64,000 bases of DNA from Ceriagrion tenellum (GCA_963169105.1 OY720637.1:32235925-32299924), one strand, 5' to 3'. Shown: positions 22,641 through 33,935, numbered from the stretch's first letter. Notes: generated by a model not told the origin, from the letters alone. Program-made: numbers and translations.

Positions 22641-23614
22641 TACCATTAGACCCTTAATAAACGACTTTTTAGAACGACTTTTACCCAAAAATAAAAGCCG
22701 TTTTCCATGGGGTATTGCTCAGCTTTCCCTTCAAAAGAGATTTAATTTTCAGAAAATGAGCAAGTTTTCCGAGCAGATATTGAAAAAAATTTAACGGTGT
22801 GTAGATCGACTGTTTTCTCAGCAGTTAAAATAAATTTCCTACACACTGTGGACAATTATACATTATTACAAAAAAACCACAGTTGTGAAGGTGTTTTAAG
22901 CGCACGGTATAAAACAAAGGTGCCAAGTCTTGTGCATGCACATTCACCGAGGACTTTATTCATACAAAAACACGTACACTCTAGCATACTCTCCAAAGTG
23001 AGTAGAGAAATAGCTCGCTCATACTACCAAAATATACTATTCTCATTAGAATATAAAAAGTCGGTTGAACCTAGAATTCATACCTCAAATCGAAGACGAT
23101 GATAGTTAATAGGGTTAAGATGAATCAAATATGATTCAACACGGATATGTAGCTAAATAATTAACCCTAAAATTAATAAATTCAGCGATGTTAAGATGGG
23201 CTTCTATAATGACCCCATGCATCAGCATAAATTTAAAATTCTCTTTGAAACAGTGATGGCATTACCAAAAGATAAAATAGCAATAAAATAATAATTGAAA
23301 ACATAAATATTTTGATTTCTTCATTAAAACGAAAAAAGTGTTTAATTGGAGTAAATTGTTCATTATGCCCTTGAAAATACAAAAAAAATCTGTATAAATC
23401 TGAATATGTATTTTTGCATTTTTCCGTAATGTACACTTAAGCTGCATGGAGACTAGGCGCATCTACTAAAATGAATTCGGTCCCATCTTGAGGAGAGCAA
23501 GGAAATCAAGGGCGAAAAAATATAGCAAATGCTAGTTAATATCGTTCCGTTTGATGCAAAAAATCCCAAATTTCATGTGACCTGATCTGTCGACCATGCT
23601 TGGCTGTCTGCAGA
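22641..23614. other. AT-rich, no gene recognised
   Basis: The 101-codon plus frame at 22797-23102 has no recognisable motif. The minus frames in 23233-23462 are Phe-rich products of AT-rich DNA. Confidence 0.35.
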
Positions 23615-23934
23615 CACATTTTCGATTGGATTGGCTATTTGGGGAGGCGACCGACGGCTAACATCATTTGCGCCATAGGGGATAGGTAAGGGAGGAAGGG
23701 TAGATAGAAAAGCGGTGTCGGAATTAGCCTACTCTTAATGAAAGGCGCCAAGGACCACGGTTTAACGTCTCATCCAACAAACGGAGTACTGTACTTAAAG
23801 TGCCCTCCACAAGACACTCAAATAGGGATCGGGAACTGAAAAACATCCGCCTCTGCATGGATTTGAACCCTGGCCGCCCGTGTGGTAGGCGAGTCCTCTA
23901 GCCACCACACCAACCCGATCCCCCACATTTTCGA
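23615..23934 (-). mobile_element. SINE S1 with 11-bp target duplication
   Basis: The body is 23626-23923 on the minus strand. The head at the high-coordinate end carries the A-box region and a B box reading GGGTTCAAATCC on the minus strand. The tail at the low end reads CCAATCCAAT. It is bounded by perfect CACATTTTCGA repeats at 23615-23625 and 23924-23934. It is a full-length copy. Confidence 0.88.
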
Positions 23935-24787
23935 ACACATAAATGAATGAATAATTGTAATATACTACCATGAATAAATAAAGGGATGAATAACTGATAA
24001 AATAAAGAAAGAAGGAGACGAAAACTAAGTTCGATATAGCCCTTTAAAATAATCGACTACTGCATGAGACATTTCTCCAGTAAATAGTCACCTCAGCAGT
24101 TAAGACGCATAGTCAATAAGTGAAGCATTATTCACGGAAAAGTACACTATAAAGTTGAAACGAGAACTCTCCATTTCTTAGAGGCAGGATCAACTCAATG
24201 GTAAGATAAATATCTCATGCAAAAAAAGTACCGCCCCGGTAACATTCAATGTGAACCAGGGCTCAGGGAAAAGGAAGAGGTCGGAAAAGATTTCACCTGA
24301 CAGGCTCGGAGGGATGAGACGGCAGCCGAAGCACGGAGCGCTCCGTAGAAAAAAATAAAATCGGAGAGAACGAACTGTTCGCCCTTCCTACATCGTAACT
24401 TGGTAGTAGACAGGTGGGAGATGGGAAGAAAAAAATCGCCTTGAATTATTCATCGCTCAGGGAATGGAAAAGTTGAGGGCGCCCCTCCCTATCAACGGCA
24501 GTGACTCTAGGCAAGTACGCTGGCCTACAGAAAAAAAAGCCTTCACAGAAGCCATGTATATTACCTCATGGCTTTACGATTCAATTGCTACCGTGTAGGC
24601 GGAGAGAAAGAAAAGATTATGGCAGAATTTTATTAGACCTTGCAGAATAATACCATTTTGCCATGCTAAGAAATTCCAAGAAAAAACGTCCGCAAGGATA
24701 GCATTAGTTTCCTCGAATACGGGTAAATACTGTTCAAAGGATAAAGAAGGAAACACGTTTTACCAATCAAGGTCCAAAAAGGGCCAG
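23935..24787. other. No gene recognised
   Basis: Mixed AT-rich and moderately GC-rich sequence. One 60-codon minus frame has no motif. Confidence 0.35.
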
Positions 24788-25072
24788 GTTAATTAACCGC
24801 GATAGTGGATCCCAATAATCATTAAAACCACTGTCCATATCATGGAAAAACTAATGGAAGTGCCTGTTGGAGGGTAGGCAACACAAAGTAGATATTTACT
24901 TTTAAGTAAGTCAAAACGCGACTGCTAACAAAGTCAAAATGTTTCTTATAAACCCTTCACAGCTCAGTAAATTGGATCACAAGTATAAGACTGAAGAAAT
25001 TGACTGCAAAACATGCTGATTTAAAACGTGTGCATTGTATCTTCTTTTCATACTGTATAATTCTGTTTTCAA
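24788..25072 (+). mobile_element. LINE-H fragment, left arm of an inverted pair
   Basis: In one plus frame, around 24970-25025, the translation reads LDHKYKTEEIDCKTC then a stop and FKTC. This parallels the DHINKIREIDCRTDRFKMS signature of the LINE families here. The segment is the reverse complement, with many substitutions, of 25200-25485, and a third copy lies at 26385-26600. I treat it as a decayed relative of the same LINE group; no hairpin or hexamer tail is visible. Confidence 0.5.
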
Positions 25073-25151
25073 GTATGTAGTACTAAGCTGCAAGTACGTG
25101 CAACCCATACAAACTGATTGTGTATTATTCCCTGCCAAAAAGTGAATACGA

Positions 25152-25189
25152 ATACATTGAACTACGAAATTTTTTCGAATGTTCTTAAT
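25152..25189. repeat. 38-bp perfect direct repeat, left
   Basis: Identical over all 38 bases to 25494-25531 and in the same orientation. Together the two copies bracket the right-arm LINE-H fragment exactly, so they look like a long target-site duplication. Confidence 0.85.
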
Positions 25190-25493
25190 TTCAGAAGGGG
25201 TTTGACTAACCCCAAACTATACAGTCTGAAAAGAAGACAAAATGGACACATTTTAAATCAGCCAGTTTTGCATTTCTTTAGTTTTACACTCGTGATCCAA
25301 TCTACCGTGCTGAGCAGGGTTTATAAATAACGTTTTAACTATGTTGGCAGTCGGCTTATGACTTAAAAGTAAGCTTCTACTATGGATTACCTACCCTCCA
25401 ACAGGCACTTCCAATTGTTATTCCATGATATGGACCGTGCTTTTGCGGAGTTTTGGGTTTCACCATCGTGGTTAATTAACCCAACCCCTTTGC
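25190..25493 (-). mobile_element. LINE-H fragment, right arm, flanked by 38-bp repeats
   Basis: About 285 bp (25200-25485) is the inverted counterpart of the left arm; both keep the blocks TGGAAGTGCCTGTTGGAGG and CCATATCATGG on their coding-side strand. The 304-bp segment sits exactly between two identical 38-bp repeats. The coding reading is broken. Confidence 0.55.
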
Positions 25494-25531
25494 ATACATT
25501 GAACTACGAAATTTTTTCGAATGTTCTTAAT
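25494..25531. repeat. 38-bp perfect direct repeat, right
   Basis: Second copy of 25152-25189, with no mismatch. Confidence 0.85.
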
Positions 25532-26384
25532 GTGTTCCGTTACGAGTATGTTTTTGTGGATCATTGCTACTGCTCTATGGGTCCATTTACGTAATTATAA
25601 GGTTCTCCTCAGCTTGGCATGTTTTCCTCCTCAAACTCCTTCTGATCGGGCTAACTTCCATCGCCTTGCGACGTGTTGGAGCAAAAAACACGCTTAAGGT
25701 CGTTCACCTACTGCTGATTTTAAGAGAAGAATCCCAAGGTTTACGAGGTTGCATTGCCAAGTGGTTCACTTAAATTATAAAAATAAAAAAAACTGATAGA
25801 ATGCGAAATTTTACATTTAATACGGTGCTACCCGGAACTTTTTGCTCGCATTATCTCCCTTTCTATGAAATATTATTACAAAAATATTTTGTTTTACATG
25901 TGCTGTTGTGGAAGTTGAAAATCTCCGCGAATTTCAAACCAAATGACGCAATAGACGTATTAGTTTTACCAGTGCGGCCAACATAAAGCCATAATTGCTT
26001 ATGTTCACATAAAAATTTATAACACTAACCAGTATTTTTAATGCCTACTTTAATTCACATTCGCTTGCGCCCGCCACATAAGCAGGCTGATCGTTTCGAG
26101 AAGAGTTGGAATCGTAGTTGGTGAAAGTCAGACCTGGTAGAGATTTAAGCTACATCCACACGAAACAACCTCAAAAATGTTGGGCAAGAGGTAAATTCTC
26201 ATCAAAATGCACATCACTACATGTTTTTAATGTCATATATGCTCTAAGTAATAATGTGCTTGTAACAACACAAATACCGAGATACAAATTTTATACGAGA
26301 ATCATGAGAAGCATGTAGTTACCACTAGATAACAAAATAAAAACAAGCATTGAATACCATATTAAATTAATAGATTCACTACCC
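25532..26384. other. No gene recognised
   Basis: AT-rich sequence with plus frames of 60 to 70 codons and no motif. Nothing is supportable. Confidence 0.35.
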
Positions 26385-26600
26385 TGCCGAAATTCAAATT
26401 ATACACTCTGACAAGAAGGTACAATGCACACCTTTAAAATCAGCCTGTTCTGCAGTAAATTTCTTCTATTTTATACGCGTGATCCAATCTCCCAAGCTGA
26501 TCAGGGCTTATAAAAAACGTCTAGACTTGGTTGGCAGTTGGCTTTTGACTAACTTAAAAGTACATATCTACATCATATTTCCCGATCTGAAAGTGATTCC
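26385..26600 (-). mobile_element. LINE-H fragment, third copy
   Basis: Matches the right arm at 25200-25390 in the same orientation. On the minus strand, near 26440-26480, it reads DHAYKIEEIYCRTG, again resembling KIREIDCRTDRFK. No target duplication was found. Confidence 0.5.
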
Positions 26601-27813
26601 CGTCCCAGTTGCTGAAGTAAGATTGTAGCACTAGTGAAATTAACTGAGCGACCTTTTCCATACCTCGCCGATCGTTGCTGCACGATTTTATCTCGGCAAG
26701 TAAACCTACTTCATGAGTATCCCAATCACAGGCAGTGTATTTAAGCTGAGGTCTAGCAAGAGAGAAGTGCTAAAGTTTTCAAATTTTAAAGTCGCTCTTC
26801 TCTGCTACCCTTTTAAAAGCTACCCTAAGTAATAACGTTGGCAAAAGGCAAATAAGGCTTCTAATCCTATATAAAAAAACTATGGCAGTTAGAAAATGGC
26901 GCCTCAAACATTGCTTTACATTTAGTATGGATCTACTTCGTGCCTCTTGATCCCCCTCCCAAGTGCGTCAGGGAGTAGCTTTATGGACGACAGCCATTGT
27001 TGCGTTCTGTGCATGAAAAACTTTAAATGCCTACTGAATTACGAAGGATCGAAGGCAAAATATCGAAGGGAAAACTTTGCCCCGTTGGTTGGAACATGAA
27101 TCACCACCAATAACTAGCAACCCTGTCCATATTGAAGAAAACAGCATGAACATATATGCTCGCGGAGTAATTCAAATACCACTCTTCAGTCGCCAGGCCT
27201 CGATTTAAAAGCCTAACAACATCAAGCTCTTCAAAAAAAGAACCCACCCCACATATTTTGGATTTACGAATCCCCACGACATTCGGAATAAACGGACGTT
27301 TTTTATTTGTGGAAGTAATGTAAATCGAAGGCAAAATATCGAAAACGTGCCCTTTTTGAAGCGGTGGGGGCTAAAATAAACGGAACAAAATGGAACAAAT
27401 CGGGCTTCGGGCGTTCATGACGTCACCTCCCATCGAACTTCCCACCCCCCTATCGCCGTTGCAGGGCAGAGCGGTTGGCACGTCCCACAGTTATTAGAGG
27501 GGGCGTCCGGACGGGGAGATATCCGTCGCCGGGCAACAGGGCAAAGGGGTGTAGAGGAGGGGAAGCATGCCTCCAGCCATGAGGGTGGGCGGGAGGGGTT
27601 AAAAGTATAAGGGGTGAGGACAGGGAGGATAAGGGGTACTTGAACACAAGCCGTCAATGGCCTAGCGACAAGGACGACACCGCAACACCAGTGCCATATA
27701 CTGCTCGACGAGTCCCCAGCAACACACTGCCCTCGGGCCACACTTTCACCTTGTGTCGCTGTGTTAATTGATTGGCATGGTATTTGGGATAGCGAACGAC
27801 TGCCGAAGTCATT
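26601..27813. other. No gene recognised
   Basis: A GC-rich part at 27400-27740 carries a 133-codon minus frame without any recognised motif. The rest is AT-rich. Confidence 0.35.
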
Positions 27814-28059
27814 CATCTACATCTACATCTACTTAATACCCTGCGAGCCATCACGAGGGTGTGTGGCAAGGGGTGAAGATCACCAAACATGCACTATTGA
27901 CATGCAACTAGGATATTTAAGGGAGACATGCTAGAAAAGAGGGTTACATGGAGCTAGATGGTTAGTATCTACATAATAAGGAAGAGATTATTGGTTGTTA
28001 TTACATGCATCATGCACTACAGACTACTCTAACTATATTTCACCTACCTATCCCTTTGT
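27814..28059 (-). mobile_element. LINE-A 3' UTR fragment (copy A5)
   Basis: A hexamer tail (27815-27832, antisense) and the 3' hairpin (27837-27873) are followed by the A 3' UTR, which stops just before the coding region. It is a very short insertion of about 245 bp. Confidence 0.88.
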
Positions 28060-28089
28060 CATTAGCGCCATTAATGGTATGTGGTAAGG

Positions 28090-28364
28090 TTAGCTAGTGA
28101 ATATTTGATAAGGAACGGAGGATGAGAGGAGAGAAACCCGGCGCAGGGTAACACTCTTGAAAGAATGCACCAAAAGGTCCACGGTTTAACGTCCCATCGT
28201 CCTACACTGAGTACAGCAGTTGAACTGCTCTTCACGCTGTACTCAAGAAGGGATTGGGATTTCCACAGAGGAAAATATTTCACTGCCAGTATTTGAATTG
28301 GGGCCCTAGGAATAGGAAGCCAGTACTCCAGCTACTACACTAACCCGATTCCAGAATTAGCTAG
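28090..28364 (-). mobile_element. SINE S1, diverged, with 8-bp target duplication
   Basis: A minus-strand S1 copy with several small indels. It keeps the head (a TAGTAGCTGGAGTACTGG-like A-box region) and a worn B box, and has lost some of the 3' body. TTAGCTAG occurs at 28090-28097 and 28357-28364, bracketing the copy. Confidence 0.7.
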
Positions 28365-30002
28365 ATGGATTTGCAATACTTGTCGGATGTCCTCAATGAT
28401 AAAAAAAATGGATATCCATCATTTAACGTAACACTTAAAACAAATTATTTTGTTATAAAGAGGAAATTACAATTTATTATAAAGCCGCCGTTGCCTGGCA
28501 GCAAACATACTCTTAAATATATTGATGATACACAAGGTCCCCAGAGTAAAGAGGAAAGGTGTTTTTTTTATTTACATAGGAGGTAAAGTCTAAGTCCTCA
28601 ATAACAAGATTAATATGATCATCCATATATTTCTGAACTCCGCAACAGAAAGGGTTAATTGGTCCATGACTTGAAGCTTCCTTGTCGGAAGGCTATTTCT
28701 ACGAGGTTTAATGAGAGGAATCAAGCGTTAATTTGAGGAATGTTCTCACGTTTTTCTGTGTGTAAAATAGCACTTATGCTCGTCAAGTTGACGTTAAAAA
28801 ATGGTACCTATTACAATGCACAGATTGGGGATGTCACACTGAACATTGACTAAATGACACGATGCCATATTGTGTTTGAGGTTGCGTTAATGCTCGCTAT
28901 ACAAAAGTGGTATTCCATCTGGAAAAATGTCCCGTGGATTTGTATGGGTTCTGCCGTAGAACACACAGAAATGTATGGATGTTATTGCATGGTGAAACTA
29001 AAATATCTAGCGTAAAGTGAACCACACGACGAGGAGAAAACGTTGACATGGTTAAATCCCTCCGTAGCAAAAAGATACATCAGGATTTTTGGAACATCGC
29101 CACTTCCAATCCTAAGTGAAGAGTACACATGATGGTACACCAATATAGGAATAATTGTGTCAATAGAGCAACTTTTGTACTCACATTTATAATAATTAGA
29201 TGGCAGACTATGAAAATAAAGAGTTTTGGGGCTCAGCAAGCTTCTTCTCCGCTTGGAAACGGAAAAAAGCAACGAATTATATTTCTCAGTACGTAGTTTG
29301 TCATGACCTGGTTGCAATGAAACACTCTGAACAGTCCAATGGCTCGGGGGTAACTGGCAGACTGCAAAGACAGTTACGGCGTGTTCACTTTCATCGCTCA
29401 GTAACCCTACAATGGGCATAGCCAAGCTGACCTTCTCCAAAGCAGTGAATTCAAAAGCCATATCTAACTTACGAAGATCTTGAAATTGTCGTGAACATAA
29501 CGCCTGAGGCCCTTCAGAATATGGTACCGGGTGGATTACTGACCTCGAAAATGAGGATTTAGCGCGCTGTTTCTGCGAAAAAGGGGCCGAATTTTATAGT
29601 TTCCCCGACTTATTTCAAGAAACTTAGTCATTATACAAGTAAATCATTATCTTTCAAGCAATACAAAGTTTTTAAATAAAATACTTCTGTTTCATAGATA
29701 CAGAACGTTTTAACCGAATGAAAACATTACGTATCATCCATATAAAAATACAAAATAAGTGAATCAGTTATGGAGAGGCTCCTGGTAATGTAATCATATA
29801 ACCTGAAACAAACTACCGAACGCAAAGGCTTCAAATATTATATTTTTCGCGAAAGGTAAGAGACCAAAATATCGGCCATTGAGACTTCATAATAAGATCG
29901 TTAGTCAGACAGCATATCTAATTGATTGATTTTCTAGTATTTTGAAATGATAGGTAGCCTCACAGCACGTCTCGCTTGATTCCTCTATAATTCTTGTTTC
30001 TC
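28365..30002. other. No gene recognised
   Basis: Includes the 159-codon minus frame at 28982-29461 and a shorter plus frame inside it. Neither shows a known motif or a convincing splice site. It may hold an unidentified old transposon. Confidence 0.3.
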
Positions 30003-30795
30003 ATCTACATCTACATCTACGTAATACCCTGCGAGCCACCACGAGGGTGTGTGGCAGGGGGTGAAGATCACCAAACATGCACTATTGCCATGTAAGTAGG
30101 ATATATAATGTAGACATGCTAGAAAATAGGGTCATAGTTTATTAGTTACTACAGTAGATTATTAGTTATTGCAAGTAATTGCAGTAGTTATTACAATAGA
30201 ATATTAGTTACTACGGTATAGTACAGGTTAAAATCTACATAATAAGGAAGGGATTATTGGTAGTTATTACATGCATCATGCACTACAGACTATTCTAACT
30301 ATATTTCACCTACCTATCCCTTTTGCTACGTTGCCTATTGTTCTCTCTTATGGTGCGCGGGAAAAATGACATTTTAAATCTATCGGTACGACAATCTATC
30401 TCTCTAATTTTGTTAATATGGTCAAACCTAGCATGATACGCAGGGGTTCTTAATATATATCTAACGTCATCTGTGAAAAAATCGGTTTCGAATTTACTTA
30501 AAAGTTTTAACCTAAATTTTAACCTGCGTTCTGATAGTAATTCCCATCCTAGTTCTTCTATTAAACTCGTAACACTAATACAATTATCATAACGACATTT
30601 AACAAACCTAGCAGATCTCCTTTGCACGCGCTCTAATTCTTTTATCATACCTTCCTCGTAGGGATCCCATATACTAGCGGCATATTCTAAATGAGGCCTG
30701 ACAAGTGTAAAATAGCTTCTTTCTCGGACTCTCTCATCGCATTTGCCTAGAACCCTTTTTACGAATCCTAATCTACGGTTTGCTACACTAGTGAG
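30003..30795 (-). mobile_element. LINE-A fragment (copy A6), young
   Basis: On the minus strand this runs from about the VANRRLGFVKRVLGKCDERV segment through the coding end, the A 3' UTR, the hairpin (about 30028-30063) and the tail (30004-30020). Its UTR carries an extra TTAGTTATT-rich insert (30136-30230) shared only with the copy at 57055, to which it is almost identical. The coding frame is uninterrupted to its natural stop. The tRNA-Lys gene starts 40 bp beyond its 5' end. Confidence 0.92.
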
Positions 30796-30798
30796 CAA
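30310..30798 (-). pseudogene. LINE-A ORF, C-terminal part (5'-truncated)
   Basis: An open frame of about 160 codons. Landmarks in order: VANRRLGFVKRVLGKCDERV, RPHLEYAASIWDPYEEGMIK, ELERVQRRSARFVKC, SLIEELGWELLSERR, LLSKFETDFFTDD, TPAYHARFDHINKIREIDC, FKMSFFPRTIRENNRQRSK. This is the region downstream of the RT domain in CR1/L2-like LINEs. The RT palm and endonuclease are absent, so no enzyme is made. The start is set by truncation and is not a real initiation site. The lack of stops suggests recent insertion. Confidence 0.8.
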
Positions 30799-30827
30799 AA
30801 TGTTCCTTGTCCTATGGCCTCTGCCAT

Positions 30828-30832
30828 AAAAA
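30828..30832 (-). terminator. Pol III terminator of tRNA-Lys
   Basis: A run of five T on the minus strand, 3 bases after the discriminator base of the tRNA. This is the usual Pol III stop. Confidence 0.75.
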
Positions 30833-30835
30833 TTT

Positions 30836-30908
30836 CGCCCGAACAGGGACTTGAACCCTGGACCCTCAGATTAAAAGTCTGATGCTCTACCGACTGAGCT
30901 ACCCGGGC
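30836..30908 (-). tRNA. tRNA-Lys (anticodon UUU)
   Basis: A 73-nt cloverleaf with no intron. It has a D-arm and A box (TAGCTCAGTCGG), an anticodon loop with TTT in ACTTTTAAT, an extra arm, and a T-arm with B box GGTTCAAGTCC. The acceptor stem pairs GCCCGGG with TTCGGGC through two G-U pairs at its inner end. The discriminator is G. The sequence is very close to the eukaryotic tRNA-Lys(UUU) consensus as I know it. The only difference I notice is the seventh acceptor base, G where A is usual, which remains pairable. A T-run follows at once, so the gene is probably functional. It lies alone among transposon fragments. Confidence 0.95.
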
Positions 30909-31139
30909 TCTGTTCATCTCTGCTCATCGGAGCTATATAGTTATAAAATGGTTCTATACCCGTAGTTACTTCCACATCAGTAGTATTCAGTGCAGTGAAT
31001 ATTTGTGGAAATTCACCCACAGACAACCACTCTTAGGATAGATTGAGCGAGATAGTTCCCTAGTCATAATGGAGACCAAATTCGAGCTGTACATCTTAAT
31101 TTCAGAAGCTTTAGGAAGCATGGCATGAATATTGTAATA

Positions 31140-31396
31140 TTAATGGTGCATATATAATCAATTCTCATGCTTCACTTGGTGGAACAACATTGCGATGGTT
31201 TGTAAACAAATTCACTTTGTAATATTCCGCAATGGTTTTTATTATTCCGAACTAGGTTTCGACTCAAGTTAAGTCATTATCAAGGATATCAAGGTCCTTA
31301 ATAATGACTTAACTCCAGTCGAAACCTTAGTCGGAATAATGAAAACCATTGTGGAATATTACAATGTGCATTTATTTACAAACCATTAATGGTGCA
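31140..31396. mobile_element. Hairpin element with 11-bp direct repeats
   Basis: A large inverted repeat spans 31195-31385, with arms of about 85 bp meeting near 31288 and few mismatches. Perfect TTAATGGTGCA repeats lie at 31140-31150 and 31386-31396. The right one abuts the hairpin, while the left one lies 44 bp before it. Each arm carries a GACT..AGTC stem next to GAAAC (31256-31284 on minus, 31297-31325 on plus), reminiscent of a hammerhead core. It could be a MITE or a Penelope-like remnant; the class is unresolved. Confidence 0.6.
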
Positions 31397-31867
31397 AAGT
31401 TACACTTCTACTTGATATTTGGTTTACGTAGTCCGGCTACGCTGCTCCCATCCTATGGAAGAAAAGAGAGTAAATAGGGACGTCGATGCTATATACGTAT
31501 ACCTACCCATGGAATGTATCCCATAACCGTCGACTCCCTTTAAATCGCGCGCTCTCGTTCCCAAGGGCACACTCCCACCCGCGCGGGTAAAACATCGACA
31601 AAGAGCGTGCGCCACCGCCGTGTTGTCAAGGGAGACCCGCACACCAGCGACCATATCCACACGGCAACAACGGCCGGCAAACACGGGCAAATCCCAATAC
31701 TTCATACGTTCTCACCCACGCCTAATCCATCCCCGTCCCCCTTCTCCACTCATCGAGATACGCATGACAGTGGCGGCGCGGCGGTTAGAAGAGTTGACGA
31801 CGGGTGGAGTGGGGAAGGACGCGTATACGAAATCTACGAAATACCGTGCAAACCCCCACTAGTGTCC
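31397..31867. other. No gene recognised
   Basis: Moderately GC-rich sequence with overlapping plus and minus frames lacking motifs. One plus frame (31804) simply runs into LINE-C copy C1. Confidence 0.4.
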
Positions 31868-32613
31868 ACTACTATTCTTATGAAGTAGGACTAGTTACAG
31901 ATATAGATCGCATACAGTGGAGGGCAGCTAGATTAGTAAAAAATTATTATGATAAACATAGTAGAGTTACAGAATTCTTTAGGGAATTAGGGTGGGAACC
32001 TCTATCCAATCGAAGGGAGAGATCTAGGTTAAATCTTTCAGGAAATTGTGATGTAGACTATTTTTGGCCCGACGTTGAAAATATTTTGCTTGTGCCAAAC
32101 TATTATGGTAGGAACGTACACAGAAATAAGATTAAGGAAATAGACTGCAGAACCAATAGATTTAAAATGTCATTTTTTCCACGTACTATAAGGGACCATA
32201 ATAGTTGTGATAGATCAGTTCTAGGATACCGACTAGGTAAATAAGTTTTTTCAGTAGTGCTAAATATCTTAACATGAATTGTAGATACTAACCTCTCATG
32301 CAATCTCCGGCATGATATACTCCTGTATGTCTTAGTACCTTATAGTGCTATTCATTTGTCAAACTAATAGTACTAACCATTAGTTATATCTTGAGTAGTA
32401 TGCTGCATGGTAGCATGTTCTTCATTGTATCACTCTCCTAGTTTGTAGTTTGACTGCGTACCGTTTTCTTGACTACTTTGGACTGTGCCTGGCATTCCGG
32501 GGAACGCGCGCGGTTCTGATTGGACTGGGATGAGTGCTGCATGCCTGGTGTGGAATCACACCGTGCCACACCCTAATGGTAGCTTGCATGGTATTTCGTA
32601 GGTATAGATGTAG
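31868..32613 (+). mobile_element. LINE-C fragment (copy C1), best of its family
   Basis: The coding end is open to 32244: EVGLVTDIDRIQWRAARLVK, YYDKHSRVTEFFRELGWEPL, VENILLVPNYYGRN, NKIKEIDCRTNRFKMSFFPR, then TIRDHNSCDRSVLGYRLGK. The C 3' UTR follows, then a hairpin whose basal arms are CCGTGC and GCATGG (32561-32591), and a hexamer-like tail to 32613. This defines family C, which differs from A and B after IRDHN. Confidence 0.88.
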
Positions 32614-32662
32614 GGTGTGTGGCACGGGGTGATTCCACACCAGGCATGCAGCACTCATCCCA
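32614..32662 (-). mobile_element. LINE-C 3' end fragment (copy C2), inverted against C1
   Basis: About 49 bp reverse-complements 32527-32575 of C1, so the two ends form a palindrome around the C1 tail. At 32663 the sequence switches to LINE-A. Confidence 0.75.
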
Positions 32663-33438
32663 GATCCACCACGATGGTGTGTGGCAGGGGGTGAAGATCA
32701 CCAAACATGCACTATTGCCATGAAAGTAGGATATTTAAATGAGACATGCTAGATAACAGAGTCACATGCAGCTAGATGGTTAGTATCTACATAATAGGAA
32801 AGGGATTATTGGTTGTTATTACATGCATCATGCACTACAGACTACTCTAAATATATTTCACCTACCTATCCCTTTGCTACGCTGCCTATTGTTCTCTCAT
32901 ATAGTACGAGGGAAAAATGACGATTTAAATCTATCGGTACGACAATCTATCTCTCTAATCTTGTTAATCTGATCAAACCTAGCATGATACGCAGGAGTTC
33001 TTAATATATATCTAACGTCATCTGTGAAAAAATCGGTTACGAATTTACTTAAAAGGTTTAACCTAAATTTTAACCTGCGTTCTGATAGTAATTCCCATCC
33101 TAGTTCTTCTATTAAATTCTTAACACTTACAATTAGACAATTATCGTAACGTCCTTTAACAAATCTAGCGGATCTCCTTTGCACATGCTCTAATTATTTT
33201 ATCATACCTTCCTCGTACGGATCCTATATACTAGCGGCCTATTCTAAATGAGGCCTGACAAGTGTAAAATAGCTTCTTTCTTGTACTCTCTCATCGCATT
33301 TGCCTAGAACCCTTTTTACGAATCCTAATCTACGGTTTGCTACACTAGTTATTTCCCTGATGTGTTTCCCCATGACATGTCTTCAGTGATGGTGACGCCT
33401 AAGTATTTAATAGATTCTACGTTACATATTTTCTTTTA
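32663..33438 (-). mobile_element. LINE-A fragment (copy A7)
   Basis: Starts inside the 3' hairpin (the tail itself is missing at the junction with C2) and runs through the 3' UTR and coding end up to a YLGVTITEDMSWGK-like segment near 33350-33420. A frameshift and stops are present, although 32897-33184 remains open (RRSARFVKGRYDN, EELGWELLSERR, DCRTDRFK). It is upstream-extended compared with most copies. Confidence 0.88.
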
Positions 33439-33489
33439 GAGAACAGCTAGATTATAGGCTACAAACAAGAATCTTGTTGATACATGGCA

Positions 33490-33935
33490 GGACTGCGAGG
33501 TACTAAGACATACAGCAGTATATAATGCCGAATATTGCATGCAAAGTTAGCATCTACAATTCATGTTAAGATTCTGAGCACCACTGAAAAATCTATTTAA
33601 CCTAGTCAGTATCCTACAACTGATCTATCACAACTATTATGGTACCTATTTGAACGTGTAAAAATAACATCTTAAATCCTTCAGTTCTGCTGTCTTTTTC
33701 GCTAATCTCATTCCCTTGATCGATCCTATCATAATTGTTTGGCTCTAGCAAAATATTCTGTACATCTGGCAAAAAATAGTCTACATCAAACTTTCAAAAA
33801 GATTTAACCTACTAAGTATATTCCTTCCTTCGATTGGATAGAGTTTCCCACCCTAATTCCCTCGACAATTTTGTAACACTACTATCATAATATCTTACAA
33901 AATAATATCATTTCGGAGATCACATGCGAGACAAA
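33490..33935 (-). mobile_element. LINE-C fragment (copy C7), tail missing
   Basis: The minus strand matches the C 3' UTR (33490-33640), then the broken coding end (RTIRDHN and the ELGWE segment, here with stops) up to about 33935. The hairpin and tail are absent because the copy is interrupted next to A7. Confidence 0.7.

Noticed and set aside
24788..25485. Foldback DNA transposon
   Set aside because: The arms translate to a LINE-like DHKYK.EEIDCKT signature, a third copy exists alone at 26385, and one arm has its own 38-bp flanking repeats, so two inverted LINE fragments explain it better.
28982..29461. 159-codon minus-strand frame
   Set aside because: No recognisable domain; an overlapping open frame on the other strand argues for chance.
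31297..31325. Functional hammerhead ribozyme in the hairpin arm
   Set aside because: The first box is degenerate and no cleavage site or third helix can be placed; retained only as a resemblance.
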